The notes: generated by a model from the letters alone, not told the origin. Positions 1 to 8,500 are shown, counted from the first letter of the stretch. The stretch is 13,507 bases of DNA from Ascidiaceihabitans sp. (GCA_023301665.1 JALZUL010000199.1:1-13507), one strand, 5' to 3'. Numbers and translations are program-made.

Positions 1-895
1 AGTGCTTGCCGTAGGCGAGGATGCCAAATTGATGCTTGGCCGTACGCCGGGTTCTATCGAAGCCATCCGCCCAATGCGCGAAGGTGTTATTGCCGATTTT
101 GATACCGCCGAAGAAATGATCAAACATTTCATCCGCAAGGTTCACAAACGCTCTACCTTTTCGAAACCAAAGATTATTGTCTGCGTCCCTCACGGCGCGA
201 CACCCGTTGAAAAACGCGCCATCCGTCAATCGGTTCTCTCCGCTGGTGCACGTCGCGCCGGTTTGATCGCAGAACCTATCGCGGCGGCAATTGGTGCTGG
301 TATGCCAATCACTGATCCAACCGGCAATATGGTTGTCGACATCGGTGGTGGTACAACTGAGGTGGCTGTTCTGTCCCTTGGTGACATTGTTTATGCGCGC
401 TCTGTTCGTGTTGGTGGTGACCGCATGGATGAAGCGATCATCAGCTACCTGCGCCGTCAGCAAAATCTTTTGGTCGGTGAAACAACCGCCGAACGTATCA
501 AGACATCCATAGGTACAGCCCGTATGCCCGACGATGGCCGTGGTACATCTATGCAAGTTCGCGGCCGCGACCTGCTAAACGGTGTTCCAAAAGAAATCGA
601 AATCACCCAAGCTCAGATTGCCGAAGCATTGGCCGAACCTGTCCAGCAAATTTGCGAAGCGGTAATGACGGCGCTTGAGACTACACCACCAGATTTGGCG
701 GCAGATATCGTAGACCGCGGCGTTATGCTTACAGGCGGTGGCGCATTGCTAGGTGACCTAGATCTGGCGCTGCGTGAACAAACTGGCCTCGCTGTCTCAA
801 TCGCAGATGAATCGCTGAACTGTGTGGCTTTGGGCACCGGCAAAGCGCTCGAGTATGAGAAACAGCTTCGTCACGCAATCGACTACGACAGTTAA
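1..895 (+). CDS. mreB: Rod shape-determining protein MreB (5' end missing)
   Basis: Bacterial actin homologue that polymerises on the inner face of the cytoplasmic membrane and directs the elongasome. The visible 298 codons align from about residue 51 of the ~345-residue family, so the first ~50 residues, including the phosphate-1 loop, lie left of the window. The GTG at position 2 is an internal valine codon, not a start. Seen: LGRTPGSIEAIRPM, the phosphate-2 loop VVDIGGGTTEVAV (visible residues 111-123), the segment EPIAAAIGAG, and the adenosine-side loop VMLTGGGALLG near the end. The frame closes with TAA at 893-895 after the terminal residues IDYDS. It leads the mreBCD-mrdA-rodA cluster; the 98-base gap to mreC contains no T-rich terminator hairpin, so co-transcription is likely. 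Identification is certain; only the left boundary is unknown. Confidence 0.97.
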   Translation, partial: VLAVGEDAKLMLGRTPGSIEAIRPMREGVIADFDTAEEMIKHFIRKVHKRSTFSKPKIIVCVPHGATPVEKRAIRQSVLSAGARRAGLIAEPIAAAIGAGMPITDPTGNMVVDIGGGTTEVAVLSLGDIVYARSVRVGGDRMDEAIISYLRRQQNLLVGETTAERIKTSIGTARMPDDGRGTSMQVRGRDLLNGVPKEIEITQAQIAEALAEPVQQICEAVMTALETTPPDLAADIVDRGVMLTGGGALLGDLDLALREQTGLAVSIADESLNCVALGTGKALEYEKQLRHAIDYDS

Positions 896-979
896 GAACA
901 GGCTCTTCAGACGACAGACGCTTGCCACAGCTGTCCAAATCTTGGAAACTCCGCCCCAATAAGAACGCGTGAACAAAGC

Positions 980-989
980 AGGATAAAGG
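980..989 (+). promoter_or_regulatory. Ribosome binding region of mreC (TTG start)
   Basis: AGGA (980-983) and AAAGG (985-989) lie 10 and 4 bases before the TTG at 994. The mreC frame has a stop at 970-972, and no ATG or GTG falls between that stop and 994, so TTG is the only start that keeps the family's N-terminus. Confidence 0.55.
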
Positions 990-993
990 TGCC

Positions 994-1890
994 TTGGCCA
1001 AAAGTGGATCAAACTCTCACGATTATGCTGGCCCTTTGCGCCGGTTGCTTTTGGTCGTGGTCTCACTGGTCCTCATCGCTATATTCTTGGTATGGCGCAT
1101 CGACAGCCCAAGGGTCGAACGCTTTCGCGCACAAGTGACAGATCGCATCGTTCCCAATTTCGATTGGGCTATGATGCCTGTCACAGGCACCATCAACCTG
1201 TTCCGCGATTTTCAAAGCTACCAACGTATTGCCGAGCAAAACCAAGAACTGCGGCGCGAGCTGCGTAAAATGCAGTCTTGGAAAGAAGCCGCGCTTCAGC
1301 TCGAACAAGAAAACGCGCGATTGCTTGATCTCAACAACGTGCGTCTTGACCCGCGCCTCACCTTTATCACCGGCGTTGTCCTGGCAGACAGTGGCTCCCC
1401 TTTCCGCCAATCTGTTTTGCTGAATGTAGGCGCACGTGACGGGCTGGTGGATGGTTGGGCCACAATGGATGGAATTGGCCTCGTTGGGCGTATCTCGGGC
1501 GTCGCCCAAAACACCAGCCGTGTTGTGTTGCTCACCGACGCCTCAAGCCGTATTCCCGCAACGATCCAACCTTCGGGCCAACGCGCAATTATCGCAGGCG
1601 ACAATTCCGCAGCGCCCCCAATCGATTTCATCGAAAACCCAGACCTGGTGCGCCCGGGCGATCGTGTTGTCAGCTCTGGCGATGGCGGTGTCTTTCCAGC
1701 TGGCCTCGTCATCGGACAGGTCGCAGCCGACCCTGGTGGGCGCTTGCGGGTTAGACTGGCCGCAGATTACGAACGCCTAGAATTCCTGCGCGTCTTACGC
1801 AGCTACACTGCGGAACCCGTGACAGACACCGCAAACATCCTGACCTCTGATCTTGTATCTGACGATGCCGGAGAAGTGGTCGATGAGTGA
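994..1890 (+). CDS. mreC: Rod shape-determining protein MreC
   Basis: Bitopic inner-membrane protein of the elongasome. In the family it dimerises in the periplasm and binds PBP2 to activate the RodA-PBP2 synthase. The 298-residue product has a short basic cytoplasmic N-terminus, one membrane helix (about residues 17-34) and the conserved WRIDSPRVERFR just after it. A coiled coil follows at about 70-115 (EQNQELRRELRKMQ...LQLEQENARLL), then the beta-barrel MreC domain, with VLLNVGARDGLVDGW at about 141-155 and PGDRVVSSGDGGVFPAGL at 221-238. Length is normal for alphaproteobacteria. The start is TTG: the frame is closed at 970-972 and no ATG or GTG intervenes. Its stop overlaps the mreD start by 8 bases (1883-1890), indicating coupled translation. 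Confidence 0.95.
   Translation: MAKSGSNSHDYAGPLRRLLLVVVSLVLIAIFLVWRIDSPRVERFRAQVTDRIVPNFDWAMMPVTGTINLFRDFQSYQRIAEQNQELRRELRKMQSWKEAALQLEQENARLLDLNNVRLDPRLTFITGVVLADSGSPFRQSVLLNVGARDGLVDGWATMDGIGLVGRISGVAQNTSRVVLLTDASSRIPATIQPSGQRAIIAGDNSAAPPIDFIENPDLVRPGDRVVSSGDGGVFPAGLVIGQVAADPGGRLRVRLAADYERLEFLRVLRSYTAEPVTDTANILTSDLVSDDAGEVVDE
1870..1876 (+). promoter_or_regulatory. Shine-Dalgarno that fixes the mreD start
   Basis: GGAGAAG within the mreC 3' end; its GGAG core (1870-1873) is 9 bases before ATG 1883. The open frame extends further upstream, but this site supports initiation at 1883. Confidence 0.7.
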
Positions 1891-2422
1891 GTACCAAACA
1901 TCACGTGTTTGGGCGATGCGCGCCTGCTTCACCCTCCTCGCCTTTGCGATCCTCCTTGTAAACTTATTGCCATTAAAGACCCTGCCCAATGCATGGGCCA
2001 TGCCTGATCTTTTGCTTGGCTTTGCCTGTGCTTGGTCAGTGCGCAAACCCAGCTATGTTCCCATCTTATTACTCGCCGTGCTTTTGCTTTTGTCAGACCT
2101 ATTGCTGCAACGCCCCCCCGGCCTTTGGGCCGTTTTGGTTTTACTGTGCTGCGAAAATCTAAAGCACCGCGCGCAAAGCTTAAAATCCGCAAACTTTGCA
2201 ATAGAATGGACAACAGTCGCCACGCTCACCCTTGGCGCGATGCTTGCTTATCGCCTGACCTTAGCCATACTATTGATTGAGCAACCAAGCTTGGGCTTGC
2301 ACCTGATCGAAACCATAATGACGATCATCTGCTACCCTATCGTGGTCTTCACCACACATGCTATTATGAGAGTACAAAAATCAGCCCCAAGTGATCTTGA
2401 TAGATCGGGAAGACGCATATGA
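1883..2422 (+). CDS. mreD: Rod shape-determining protein MreD
   Basis: Small polytopic membrane protein of the elongasome; its biochemical role is the least understood of the Mre set. The 179-residue product is mostly hydrophobic, with about five likely membrane segments (roughly residues 13-30, 38-52, 58-74, 80-91, 110-132 and/or 140-160). It is poorly conserved, as is usual, so the call rests on topology, length and position between mreC and mrdA. The start at 1883 is chosen because it has a good Shine-Dalgarno and gives MSEYQTSRVW; upstream in-frame starts at 1853 and 1865 lack one and would lengthen the overlap with mreC. Its TGA overlaps the mrdA ATG (ATGA, 2419-2422). Confidence 0.9.
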   Translation: MSEYQTSRVWAMRACFTLLAFAILLVNLLPLKTLPNAWAMPDLLLGFACAWSVRKPSYVPILLLAVLLLLSDLLLQRPPGLWAVLVLLCCENLKHRAQSLKSANFAIEWTTVATLTLGAMLAYRLTLAILLIEQPSLGLHLIETIMTIICYPIVVFTTHAIMRVQKSAPSDLDRSGRRI

Positions 2423-4362
2423 AACGTACACGCGCGGACCATGAAGCCAATCATAGCCTATTGTCACGTCGCGCCCTTGTTTTAGGGGGGATGCAGTTCC
2501 TTTTGATCGGGGGGCTGGCCGCCCGTATGCGGCATCTTCAGGTGAATGAGGCCGATCAATTCCGCACATTGGCCGAAGAGAATCGGATCAAATTCAAACT
2601 CATCCCACCCGCGCGAGGCGAGGTATTTGATCGCAACGGCGTTCAATTGGCTCAAAATGTGCCAACTTATCAGATCAAAATTGTGCGAGAAGACGCCCGC
2701 GATGTAGAGGCCGTTCTCGCCAAACTCAGCAAAATTATCGATCTTGATGAAGATACACTCGCAAAAGCTCTAGCCGAAATGAAGCGCAGCGCACCGTTTT
2801 ACCCCGTCACTGTCGCAGACGATGTGGGCTGGGACGACATCAGCCGCGTCTCGGTCAATGCCCCTGCACTTCCGGGTGTAACACCCGAAGTCGGGTTGTC
2901 ACGCGTCTATCCTTTAGGCTCGGACTTTGCTCATATTCTTGGATACGTGGGCCCCGTCAGTGACTACGATCTTAGCAGAATCGACGACCCTGATCCACTG
3001 TTGCGCATCCCACGTTTCCAAATCGGCAAAGTTGGCGTCGAAGCCAAAGAGGAAATCCGCTTGCGCGGTGCGGCTGGCAACAAACAAGTCGAAGTAAATG
3101 CTGCCGGACGCGAAATGCGTGAGCTGGGGCGCCGTGAAGGGCGCACAGGCGCTGATATCCAACTGACCATCGATTCAAAACTGCAAAACTATCTGCAAGC
3201 TCGCCTTGGCGGTGAAAGCGCAAGTGCTGTGGTAATCGATTGCGAGTCGGGCGACCTGGTCGCAATCGGGTCCGCTCCAACCTATGATCCAAATCTGTTC
3301 GTGTCTGGCATTTCTGTTGCCGACTATCGGAATTTGACGGAAAATAAATTCCGCCCGCTCGCGTCCAAAGCGGTTCAAGGCACCTATCCCCCAGGGTCTA
3401 CCTTCAAAATGATCACAGCGATGGCAGCCCTTGAAGAAGGGATTATTTCGCCAGATGACACCGTTCGATGTAACGGTCACCTTGAGGTTTCAGATCGCAA
3501 ATTCCACTGCTGGAAACGCTCGGGTCACGGCAGTGTAGACCTTAAGAACTCTCTCAAACGCAGCTGCGATGTTTACTATTACGATCTTGCCCTCAAAGTC
3601 GGGATCGAGAAAATTTCGGCAATGGCAAACATCTTTGGACTGGGCGTGCGCCACAATGTCGAGATGTCAGCCGTCGCGCGTGGATTAACCCCAACCAAAG
3701 CATGGAAAAAAGAGGTCCACGGTAAGGATTGGGTGATCGGTGATACCGTCAACGCTTCGATTGGGCAGGGTGACATGCTTGCGTCACCTCTCCAATTGGC
3801 AGTGATGACCGCGCGCCTTGCCACGGGTCGCGAAGTAACGCCGCGCTTGGTAAAATCCGTCGATGGCGTAGAACAAGCATCAGGTGCTGGCGAGCCGCTT
3901 AAGGTCAACCAAAGCAACCTGAAAGAAATGCGCGAGGCTATGTTTGCAGTCGTCAATGATCGTGGGGGCACTGCCTTTGGCAGCCGTATCACCGAAAACG
4001 ATATGCGCATGGCAGGCAAGACAGGCACCAGCCAAGTGCGTAACATTTCCGCAGCCGAGCGGCGCAGCGGCGTTGTGCGCAATGAGGACCTACCATGGGA
4101 ACGCCGCGACCACGCTTTGTTCATAGATTTTGCACCAGCAGATAACCCCAAATACGCAGTAGCTGTCATAGTCGAGCACGGCGGCGGCGGCTCAACAGCA
4201 GCCGCACCAATCGCGCGCGACATCACACTGCAAGCGCTCTACGGTGGGAAACCACCACTATCGGCCTATCCGTCGAAAGACCAAAGCCGCATTCGTGGAC
4301 AGCAAGAGCGCCTAGAAAAGGTACGCCCGATTGCAGCAATCGGTGGCAAAGACAACGCATGA
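2419..4362 (+). CDS. mrdA: Penicillin-binding protein 2 (peptidoglycan DD-transpeptidase)
   Basis: Class B PBP that cross-links new lateral-wall peptidoglycan in complex with RodA. The 647 residues comprise a short cytoplasmic tail, one membrane anchor (about 18-36), the dimerisation/pedestal domain (about 55-230; PPARGEVFDRNG at 63-74) and the transpeptidase domain (about 245-610). Active-site motifs are intact: SxxK at S327-K330 (PPGSTFK), SxD at S382-D384 (SCD) and KTGT at 534-537. Four residues near the active site, C351, C364, H370 and C383, match the spacing of a zinc site reported in another PBP2. The ATG overlaps the mreD stop (ATGA), and the stop overlaps the rodA ATG (4359-4362). 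Length and motif order are normal for the family. Confidence 0.97.
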   Translation: MKRTRADHEANHSLLSRRALVLGGMQFLLIGGLAARMRHLQVNEADQFRTLAEENRIKFKLIPPARGEVFDRNGVQLAQNVPTYQIKIVREDARDVEAVLAKLSKIIDLDEDTLAKALAEMKRSAPFYPVTVADDVGWDDISRVSVNAPALPGVTPEVGLSRVYPLGSDFAHILGYVGPVSDYDLSRIDDPDPLLRIPRFQIGKVGVEAKEEIRLRGAAGNKQVEVNAAGREMRELGRREGRTGADIQLTIDSKLQNYLQARLGGESASAVVIDCESGDLVAIGSAPTYDPNLFVSGISVADYRNLTENKFRPLASKAVQGTYPPGSTFKMITAMAALEEGIISPDDTVRCNGHLEVSDRKFHCWKRSGHGSVDLKNSLKRSCDVYYYDLALKVGIEKISAMANIFGLGVRHNVEMSAVARGLTPTKAWKKEVHGKDWVIGDTVNASIGQGDMLASPLQLAVMTARLATGREVTPRLVKSVDGVEQASGAGEPLKVNQSNLKEMREAMFAVVNDRGGTAFGSRITENDMRMAGKTGTSQVRNISAAERRSGVVRNEDLPWERRDHALFIDFAPADNPKYAVAVIVEHGGGGSTAAAPIARDITLQALYGGKPPLSAYPSKDQSRIRGQQERLEKVRPIAAIGGKDNA

Positions 4363-5498
4363 GCTATCTAGAATATACCGTCAAATCAGCACCAACTGGC
4401 CTACGTAAAATACTATTCCTAAACTGGCCACTTACATTGTTGCTCAGCTCTATTGCTGGGGTTGGTTTTTTGATGCTCTTCTCAGTCGCAGGCGGCAGCT
4501 TCACCCCTTGGGCCGAACCGCAAATGAAACGTTTTGCGGTTGGCTTATTCCTTATGATTTTTGTGGGGATGATCCCCATTTGGTTCTGGCGCAGTGTCGC
4601 GGGGTTTGGGTACGGCGTTACGATCTTGCTTTTGATCGCAGTCGAACTGTTCGGCGCCGAAGGCAAAGGGGCACAACGCTGGATCGATCTTGGGTTTATC
4701 CGTCTGCAACCCTCTGAGTTAATGAAAATCACCCTCGTGATGTTCCTCGCGGCCTATTACGACTGGCTACCCGCAAAAAAGAAATCACGTCCACTTTGGG
4801 TCCTGATTCCAATCGTCATCATTTTGTTTCCAACCGCTCTGGTACTCAACCAACCTGACCTTGGCACATCCTTATTGCTTGTCATGGCCGGTGGCGGGTT
4901 GATGTTTCTCGCAGGGGTCCACTGGGCTTATTTCGCCGCCGTTATTGCCACAGGTCTAGGGATGATTGTTGCTGTTTTCAAAAGCCGAGAAACCACGTGG
5001 CAATTGCTTAACAACTACCAATACCGCCGGATCGATACATTCCTTGATCCTAGCGCTGACCCGCTGGGCGCAGGCTATCACATCACCCAATCCAAAATCG
5101 CACTCGGTTCTGGCGGCTGGACCGGGCGTGGGTTTATGCAAGGCCCACAAAGCCGCCTTAACTTTCTACCCGAAAAACACACCGACTTTATCTTCACGAC
5201 ACTTGCCGAAGAATTCGGCTTTATCGGTGGGATTTCTTTGCTAGGCATCTACCTGCTCGTGATCTTCTTTTGCATCACATCCGCAATAGCCAACCGTGAC
5301 CGGTTTTCGTCTTTGCTGATCCTTGGAATTGCGTTGAATTTCTTCCTCTTCTTTTCAGTCAATATGGCGATGGTCATGGGGCTGATTCCAGTTGTGGGCG
5401 TCCCTCTTCCACTGGTCAGCTATGGAGGATCAGCCATGCTCGTCCTGATGATCGCATTCGGTTTGGTACAAAGCGCCCACGTCCACAGACCAAGGTAA
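4359..5498 (+). CDS. rodA: Peptidoglycan glycosyltransferase RodA (SEDS family)
   Basis: Multi-pass inner-membrane enzyme that polymerises lipid II into glycan strands, working with PBP2. The 379 residues form about ten hydrophobic segments with the SEDS signatures GAQRWIDLG (104-112), QPDLGTSLL (166-174), the periplasmic loop ending NFLPEKHTDFIFTTLAEEFG (268-287), and VGVPLPLVSYGGSAM (346-360). D276 in HTDFIF corresponds to the catalytic aspartate (D262 in E. coli RodA). The ATG overlaps the mrdA stop by 4 bases, so transpeptidase and glycosyltransferase are translationally coupled. Nothing is truncated. FtsW is the only serious alternative; the mrdA partner excludes it. Confidence 0.97.
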   Translation: MSYLEYTVKSAPTGLRKILFLNWPLTLLLSSIAGVGFLMLFSVAGGSFTPWAEPQMKRFAVGLFLMIFVGMIPIWFWRSVAGFGYGVTILLLIAVELFGAEGKGAQRWIDLGFIRLQPSELMKITLVMFLAAYYDWLPAKKKSRPLWVLIPIVIILFPTALVLNQPDLGTSLLLVMAGGGLMFLAGVHWAYFAAVIATGLGMIVAVFKSRETTWQLLNNYQYRRIDTFLDPSADPLGAGYHITQSKIALGSGGWTGRGFMQGPQSRLNFLPEKHTDFIFTTLAEEFGFIGGISLLGIYLLVIFFCITSAIANRDRFSSLLILGIALNFFLFFSVNMAMVMGLIPVVGVPLPLVSYGGSAMLVLMIAFGLVQSAHVHRPR

Positions 5499-5507
5499 CA
5501 CCCATAT

Positions 5508-6440
5508 ATGACACTCAACGTCCTTTTCGCAGGTAAGCCCGAGCGCTGGCCTCTCTATGAGCAACCCCTAAACGATGCCTTTAAAGACCTTGGCATAGCC
5601 GCTCATCTTGCTACGGATATCGCGCCGGAGCTGGTGGATTATATCGTTTACTCGCCAAACTCGGCTCTAAAAGACTTCACGCCCTTCACGCGGGCCAAGG
5701 CCGTGCTGAACCTTTGGGCGGGTGTCGAAGGGATCGTGGGCAATGAAACCTTAAAATTGCCCCTCACCCGCATGGTGGACAAAGGGTTGACCCAAGGCAT
5801 GATCGAATGGGTATGCGGTCACACGATGCGCCACCATTTGGAAATGGACCAACACATCATAAACCCCACACATGAATGGGCTCCAACCCCGCCACCATTG
5901 GCTTGGGATCGCTCTGTTGTGGTTCTGGGTTTGGGTGAGCTGGGCAGCGCCTGTGCAAGTGCTCTCGCCAAGTTTGGCTTCAACGTCACAGGATGGAGCC
6001 GAACCGAAAAGTCCATCGAGCATGTCACCTGTTTGCACGGCGCTGATGGGCTGGAAATGGCACTTTCAAAGGCTGAAATCGCAGTGCTCTTGCTGCCAGA
6101 CACTCCAGCGACCAACAACACATTAGATGCCCAAGCACTTGCTTTAATGCCAAAAGGCGCGGTTATCATTAACCCTGGGCGTGGGCCGCTCATCGATGAC
6201 GATGCCCTGCTTGATGCACTCAACTCTGGGCATATCAAGCATGCGACGCTCGACACATTCCGCATTGAGCCGCTGCCACAAGATCACCCATATTGGGCGC
6301 ATCCAAACGTGACGGTAACCCCACATGTTGCCGCGGAAACCCGCGCAAAGTACTCAAGCCTCACAATTGCCGAAAATATCCGGCGCGGTGAAGCATGTGA
6401 GCCTTTGCTTCATCTAGTCGACCGCAACGTTGGTTACTGA
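5508..6440 (+). CDS. ghrA: Glyoxylate/hydroxypyruvate reductase A-type 2-hydroxyacid dehydrogenase
   Basis: Cytoplasmic NAD(P)H-dependent reductase of the D-2-hydroxyacid dehydrogenase family; the GhrA branch reduces glyoxylate and hydroxypyruvate. The 310-residue length matches. Seen: the Rossmann dinucleotide motif GLGELG (141-146) followed by GWSRTEK (162-168), where the arginine after the second strand suggests NADPH preference (inference), and the catalytic triad R225 (INPGRGP), E254 (FRIEPLP) and H273 (VTPHVAAET). It starts 9 bases behind rodA with a weak AAGG (5492-5495), and is followed at once by a strong terminator, so it is probably the last gene of the elongasome transcript. A metabolic link to cell-wall growth is not evident. 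Substrate cannot be fixed from sequence. Confidence 0.88.
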   Translation: MTLNVLFAGKPERWPLYEQPLNDAFKDLGIAAHLATDIAPELVDYIVYSPNSALKDFTPFTRAKAVLNLWAGVEGIVGNETLKLPLTRMVDKGLTQGMIEWVCGHTMRHHLEMDQHIINPTHEWAPTPPPLAWDRSVVVLGLGELGSACASALAKFGFNVTGWSRTEKSIEHVTCLHGADGLEMALSKAEIAVLLLPDTPATNNTLDAQALALMPKGAVIINPGRGPLIDDDALLDALNSGHIKHATLDTFRIEPLPQDHPYWAHPNVTVTPHVAAETRAKYSSLTIAENIRRGEACEPLLHLVDRNVGY

Positions 6441-6448
6441 ACGATCGT

Positions 6449-6476
6449 AAAAAGGGGGCCAAAAAGCCCCCTTTTT
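6449..6476. terminator. Bidirectional intrinsic terminator between convergent genes
   Basis: Perfect inverted repeat: left arm AAAAAGGGGGC (6449-6459), loop CAAAAA (6460-6465), right arm GCCCCCTTTTT (6466-6476). The GC core is six pairs. The T run on the right serves the plus strand (ghrA, stop 6438-6440), and the A run on the left is a T run for the minus strand (M3 peptidase, stop at 6482). One element closes both convergent units. Confidence 0.93.
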
Positions 6477-6481
6477 ATACT

Positions 6482-8494
6482 TTACGCGGCGAGCCCACGC
6501 CCCTTCAAAAGCGCCTCAACCCCCGGCAAGCGGCCACGGAACGCGACATATAATTCCCCCGCATCACGGCTCCCGCCTGTTGACAGAATATTCGCTTCCA
6601 ACGCCGCTGCGCGCTCAGGGTCGAATGCGCCGCCCGCTTCCTCAAACGCTTCAAACGCATCCGCATCCATAACCTCGGACCACATGTAGCTGTAGTAGCC
6701 TGACGAATATCCGTCACCCGAAAACACATGTGCAAAATGCGGCGTTGCATGACGCATAGAAATCGCTTTTGGCATGCCTAGACCTGCCAATATTTCGGTC
6801 TGACGCGCCATTGGATCCGCTGGTACATCTCCGTCATGAAATTCTAAATCAACCAAGGCAGACGCCACATACTCAACCGTTGAAAAGCCCATGTCATAGG
6901 TCGCGGCACCTAACACTTTTTCCAGTAATTCCGCAGGCATCGGCTTGCCTGTCTCGGCATGAGTTGCGAATTTTGCCAACACCTCTGGCACTTCCAACCA
7001 ATGTTCATACAGCTGGCTTGGCAGCTCGACAAAATCACGGGCCACCGACGTGCCCGAGACACTTTCATAGGTCACATTCGATAGCATCTGGTGCAGCGCA
7101 TGGCCAAATTCATGAAACAACGTGCGCGCATCATCATAAGACAACAGCGCAGGTGTTCCTTTGGCAAAGTTACAAACATTGATCACAATCGGGGCCTGAA
7201 CCTCAGGGAACTTTGCCTGCGAACGCATTGCAGAGCACCAAGCGCCCGAGCGCTTGGAACCACGCGCAAAGTAATCACCGATAAACACAGCAACATGTTC
7301 GCCGTCGCGCGTCACTTCCCAAGCGCGGCAATCTTCGTGATAAAGCGGCACATCCAGCGGCTTGAATTGCAAGCCAAACAGACGGGTCGCACAATCAAAG
7401 GACGCGTCAATCATCCGGTCCAACTGGAAATACGGCTTCAACTCAGCCTCATCCAAATCATGCAATTCCTTGCGTCGACGTTCTGAATAGAACCGCCAAT
7501 CCCACGGCTCCAAATCGCCGTTAACACCATCTTTGTGCATCATCGCTGTCAGCTTTTCGGCGTCCGAATTGGCCTGCGCTTTAGCCGGCTCCCAAACCGC
7601 CATGAGCAAATCGCGCACCGCATCTGGCGTTTTCGCCATTTCTGTTTCAAGCTTGTACTGCGCAAAATTCTCATAACCCAAAAGCTGAGCGCGCTCAGAC
7701 CGCAAAGCCAAGATTTCAGCTGTAATGGCGCGGTTATCTGTTTCCCCGCCATTCGCCCCACGTGCACCCCAAGCTTTATAAGCCGTCTCGCGTAAATCGC
7801 GGCGCGTCGAGAACTGCAAGAACGGCACGATGATCGAGCGCGACAAGGTCACAACCGGCCCATCTGCACCTTTTTCCTCGCCAGCGGCGCGCGCAGCGGC
7901 AATCACAAAATCGGGCAAACCAGCCAGATCGTTCTCACTCAGCGGCATGAACCATTCGCGTTCATCTGCCAAAAGGTTCTGCGTAAATTCAGTCCCTAAC
8001 ACAGCGAGGCGACCTTTGATGTCTTTGATCCGAACCTCTTGTTCCCCTTCAAGGGCAGCGCCAGAACGTACAAATCCACGGTGGGTCAACATCAAAACGC
8101 GCGCTTGTTCTTCGCTCAGATCCAGCTCATCGCGCGCCTCCCAAACTGCAGCCACACGTGCAAACAGCGCTTTGTTCCCCGACACCTCAGAGAAATGCGC
8201 TGCTAAAACCGGAGAGAAATCCCGCTGCAACGCCTCGCGGGCAGGATTACTATCGGCACCCGCAACCGTATAAAATGCTGACAACACACGATCCAAATCG
8301 CGACCAACAGCCTCGAGTGCTTCGATCGTATTGGCAAAACTCGCCGGCTCACCAGAGCCCGCGATAGCATCGATTTCGGCTTTGTGGCTGGCCAACGCGA
8401 TCTCAACCGCTGGGGTAAAATCCTCGTCGGAAATCTTATCAAACGGGGTTAAGCCAAACGGCGTATCCCAAGTCGCAAGCAATGGATTTGTCAT
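6482..8494 (-). CDS. dcp: M3 family metallopeptidase (peptidyl-dipeptidase Dcp-like)
   Basis: Zinc metallopeptidase of the thimet-oligopeptidase family (M3A) that degrades short peptides, probably in the cytoplasm since no signal peptide is seen. The 670 residues match the ~680 typical of Dcp and OpdA. The zinc motif HEFGH lies at 461-465 (H461, E462, H465), with the third ligand E490 in FVELPSQ. The N-terminal half (for example LFARVAAVW at 110-118 and THRGFVRSGA at 137-146) looks closer to Dcp than to oligopeptidase A, so dcp is preferred but not certain. The frame is open up to 8530, but ATG 8494 is chosen because AAGGAG stands 6 bases before it. It lies 70 bases downstream of moeB on the same strand and ends at the shared terminator. 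Confidence 0.93.
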   Translation of the reverse strand: MTNPLLATWDTPFGLTPFDKISDEDFTPAVEIALASHKAEIDAIAGSGEPASFANTIEALEAVGRDLDRVLSAFYTVAGADSNPAREALQRDFSPVLAAHFSEVSGNKALFARVAAVWEARDELDLSEEQARVLMLTHRGFVRSGAALEGEQEVRIKDIKGRLAVLGTEFTQNLLADEREWFMPLSENDLAGLPDFVIAAARAAGEEKGADGPVVTLSRSIIVPFLQFSTRRDLRETAYKAWGARGANGGETDNRAITAEILALRSERAQLLGYENFAQYKLETEMAKTPDAVRDLLMAVWEPAKAQANSDAEKLTAMMHKDGVNGDLEPWDWRFYSERRRKELHDLDEAELKPYFQLDRMIDASFDCATRLFGLQFKPLDVPLYHEDCRAWEVTRDGEHVAVFIGDYFARGSKRSGAWCSAMRSQAKFPEVQAPIVINVCNFAKGTPALLSYDDARTLFHEFGHALHQMLSNVTYESVSGTSVARDFVELPSQLYEHWLEVPEVLAKFATHAETGKPMPAELLEKVLGAATYDMGFSTVEYVASALVDLEFHDGDVPADPMARQTEILAGLGMPKAISMRHATPHFAHVFSGDGYSSGYYSYMWSEVMDADAFEAFEEAGGAFDPERAAALEANILSTGGSRDAGELYVAFRGRLPGVEALLKGRGLAA

Positions 8495-8500
8495 GTAAAT

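Noticed and set aside
934..946. TCCAA-ATC-TTGGA hairpin between mreB and mreC as a terminator or leader structure
   Set aside because: The stem is only five bases with a three-base loop and no T run; too weak to call.
2402..2415. Near-match to the Illumina adapter (AGATCGGGAAGACG)
   Set aside because: It differs from the adapter internally and is intact coding sequence for the end of mreD running straight into mrdA; there is no break in either gene.
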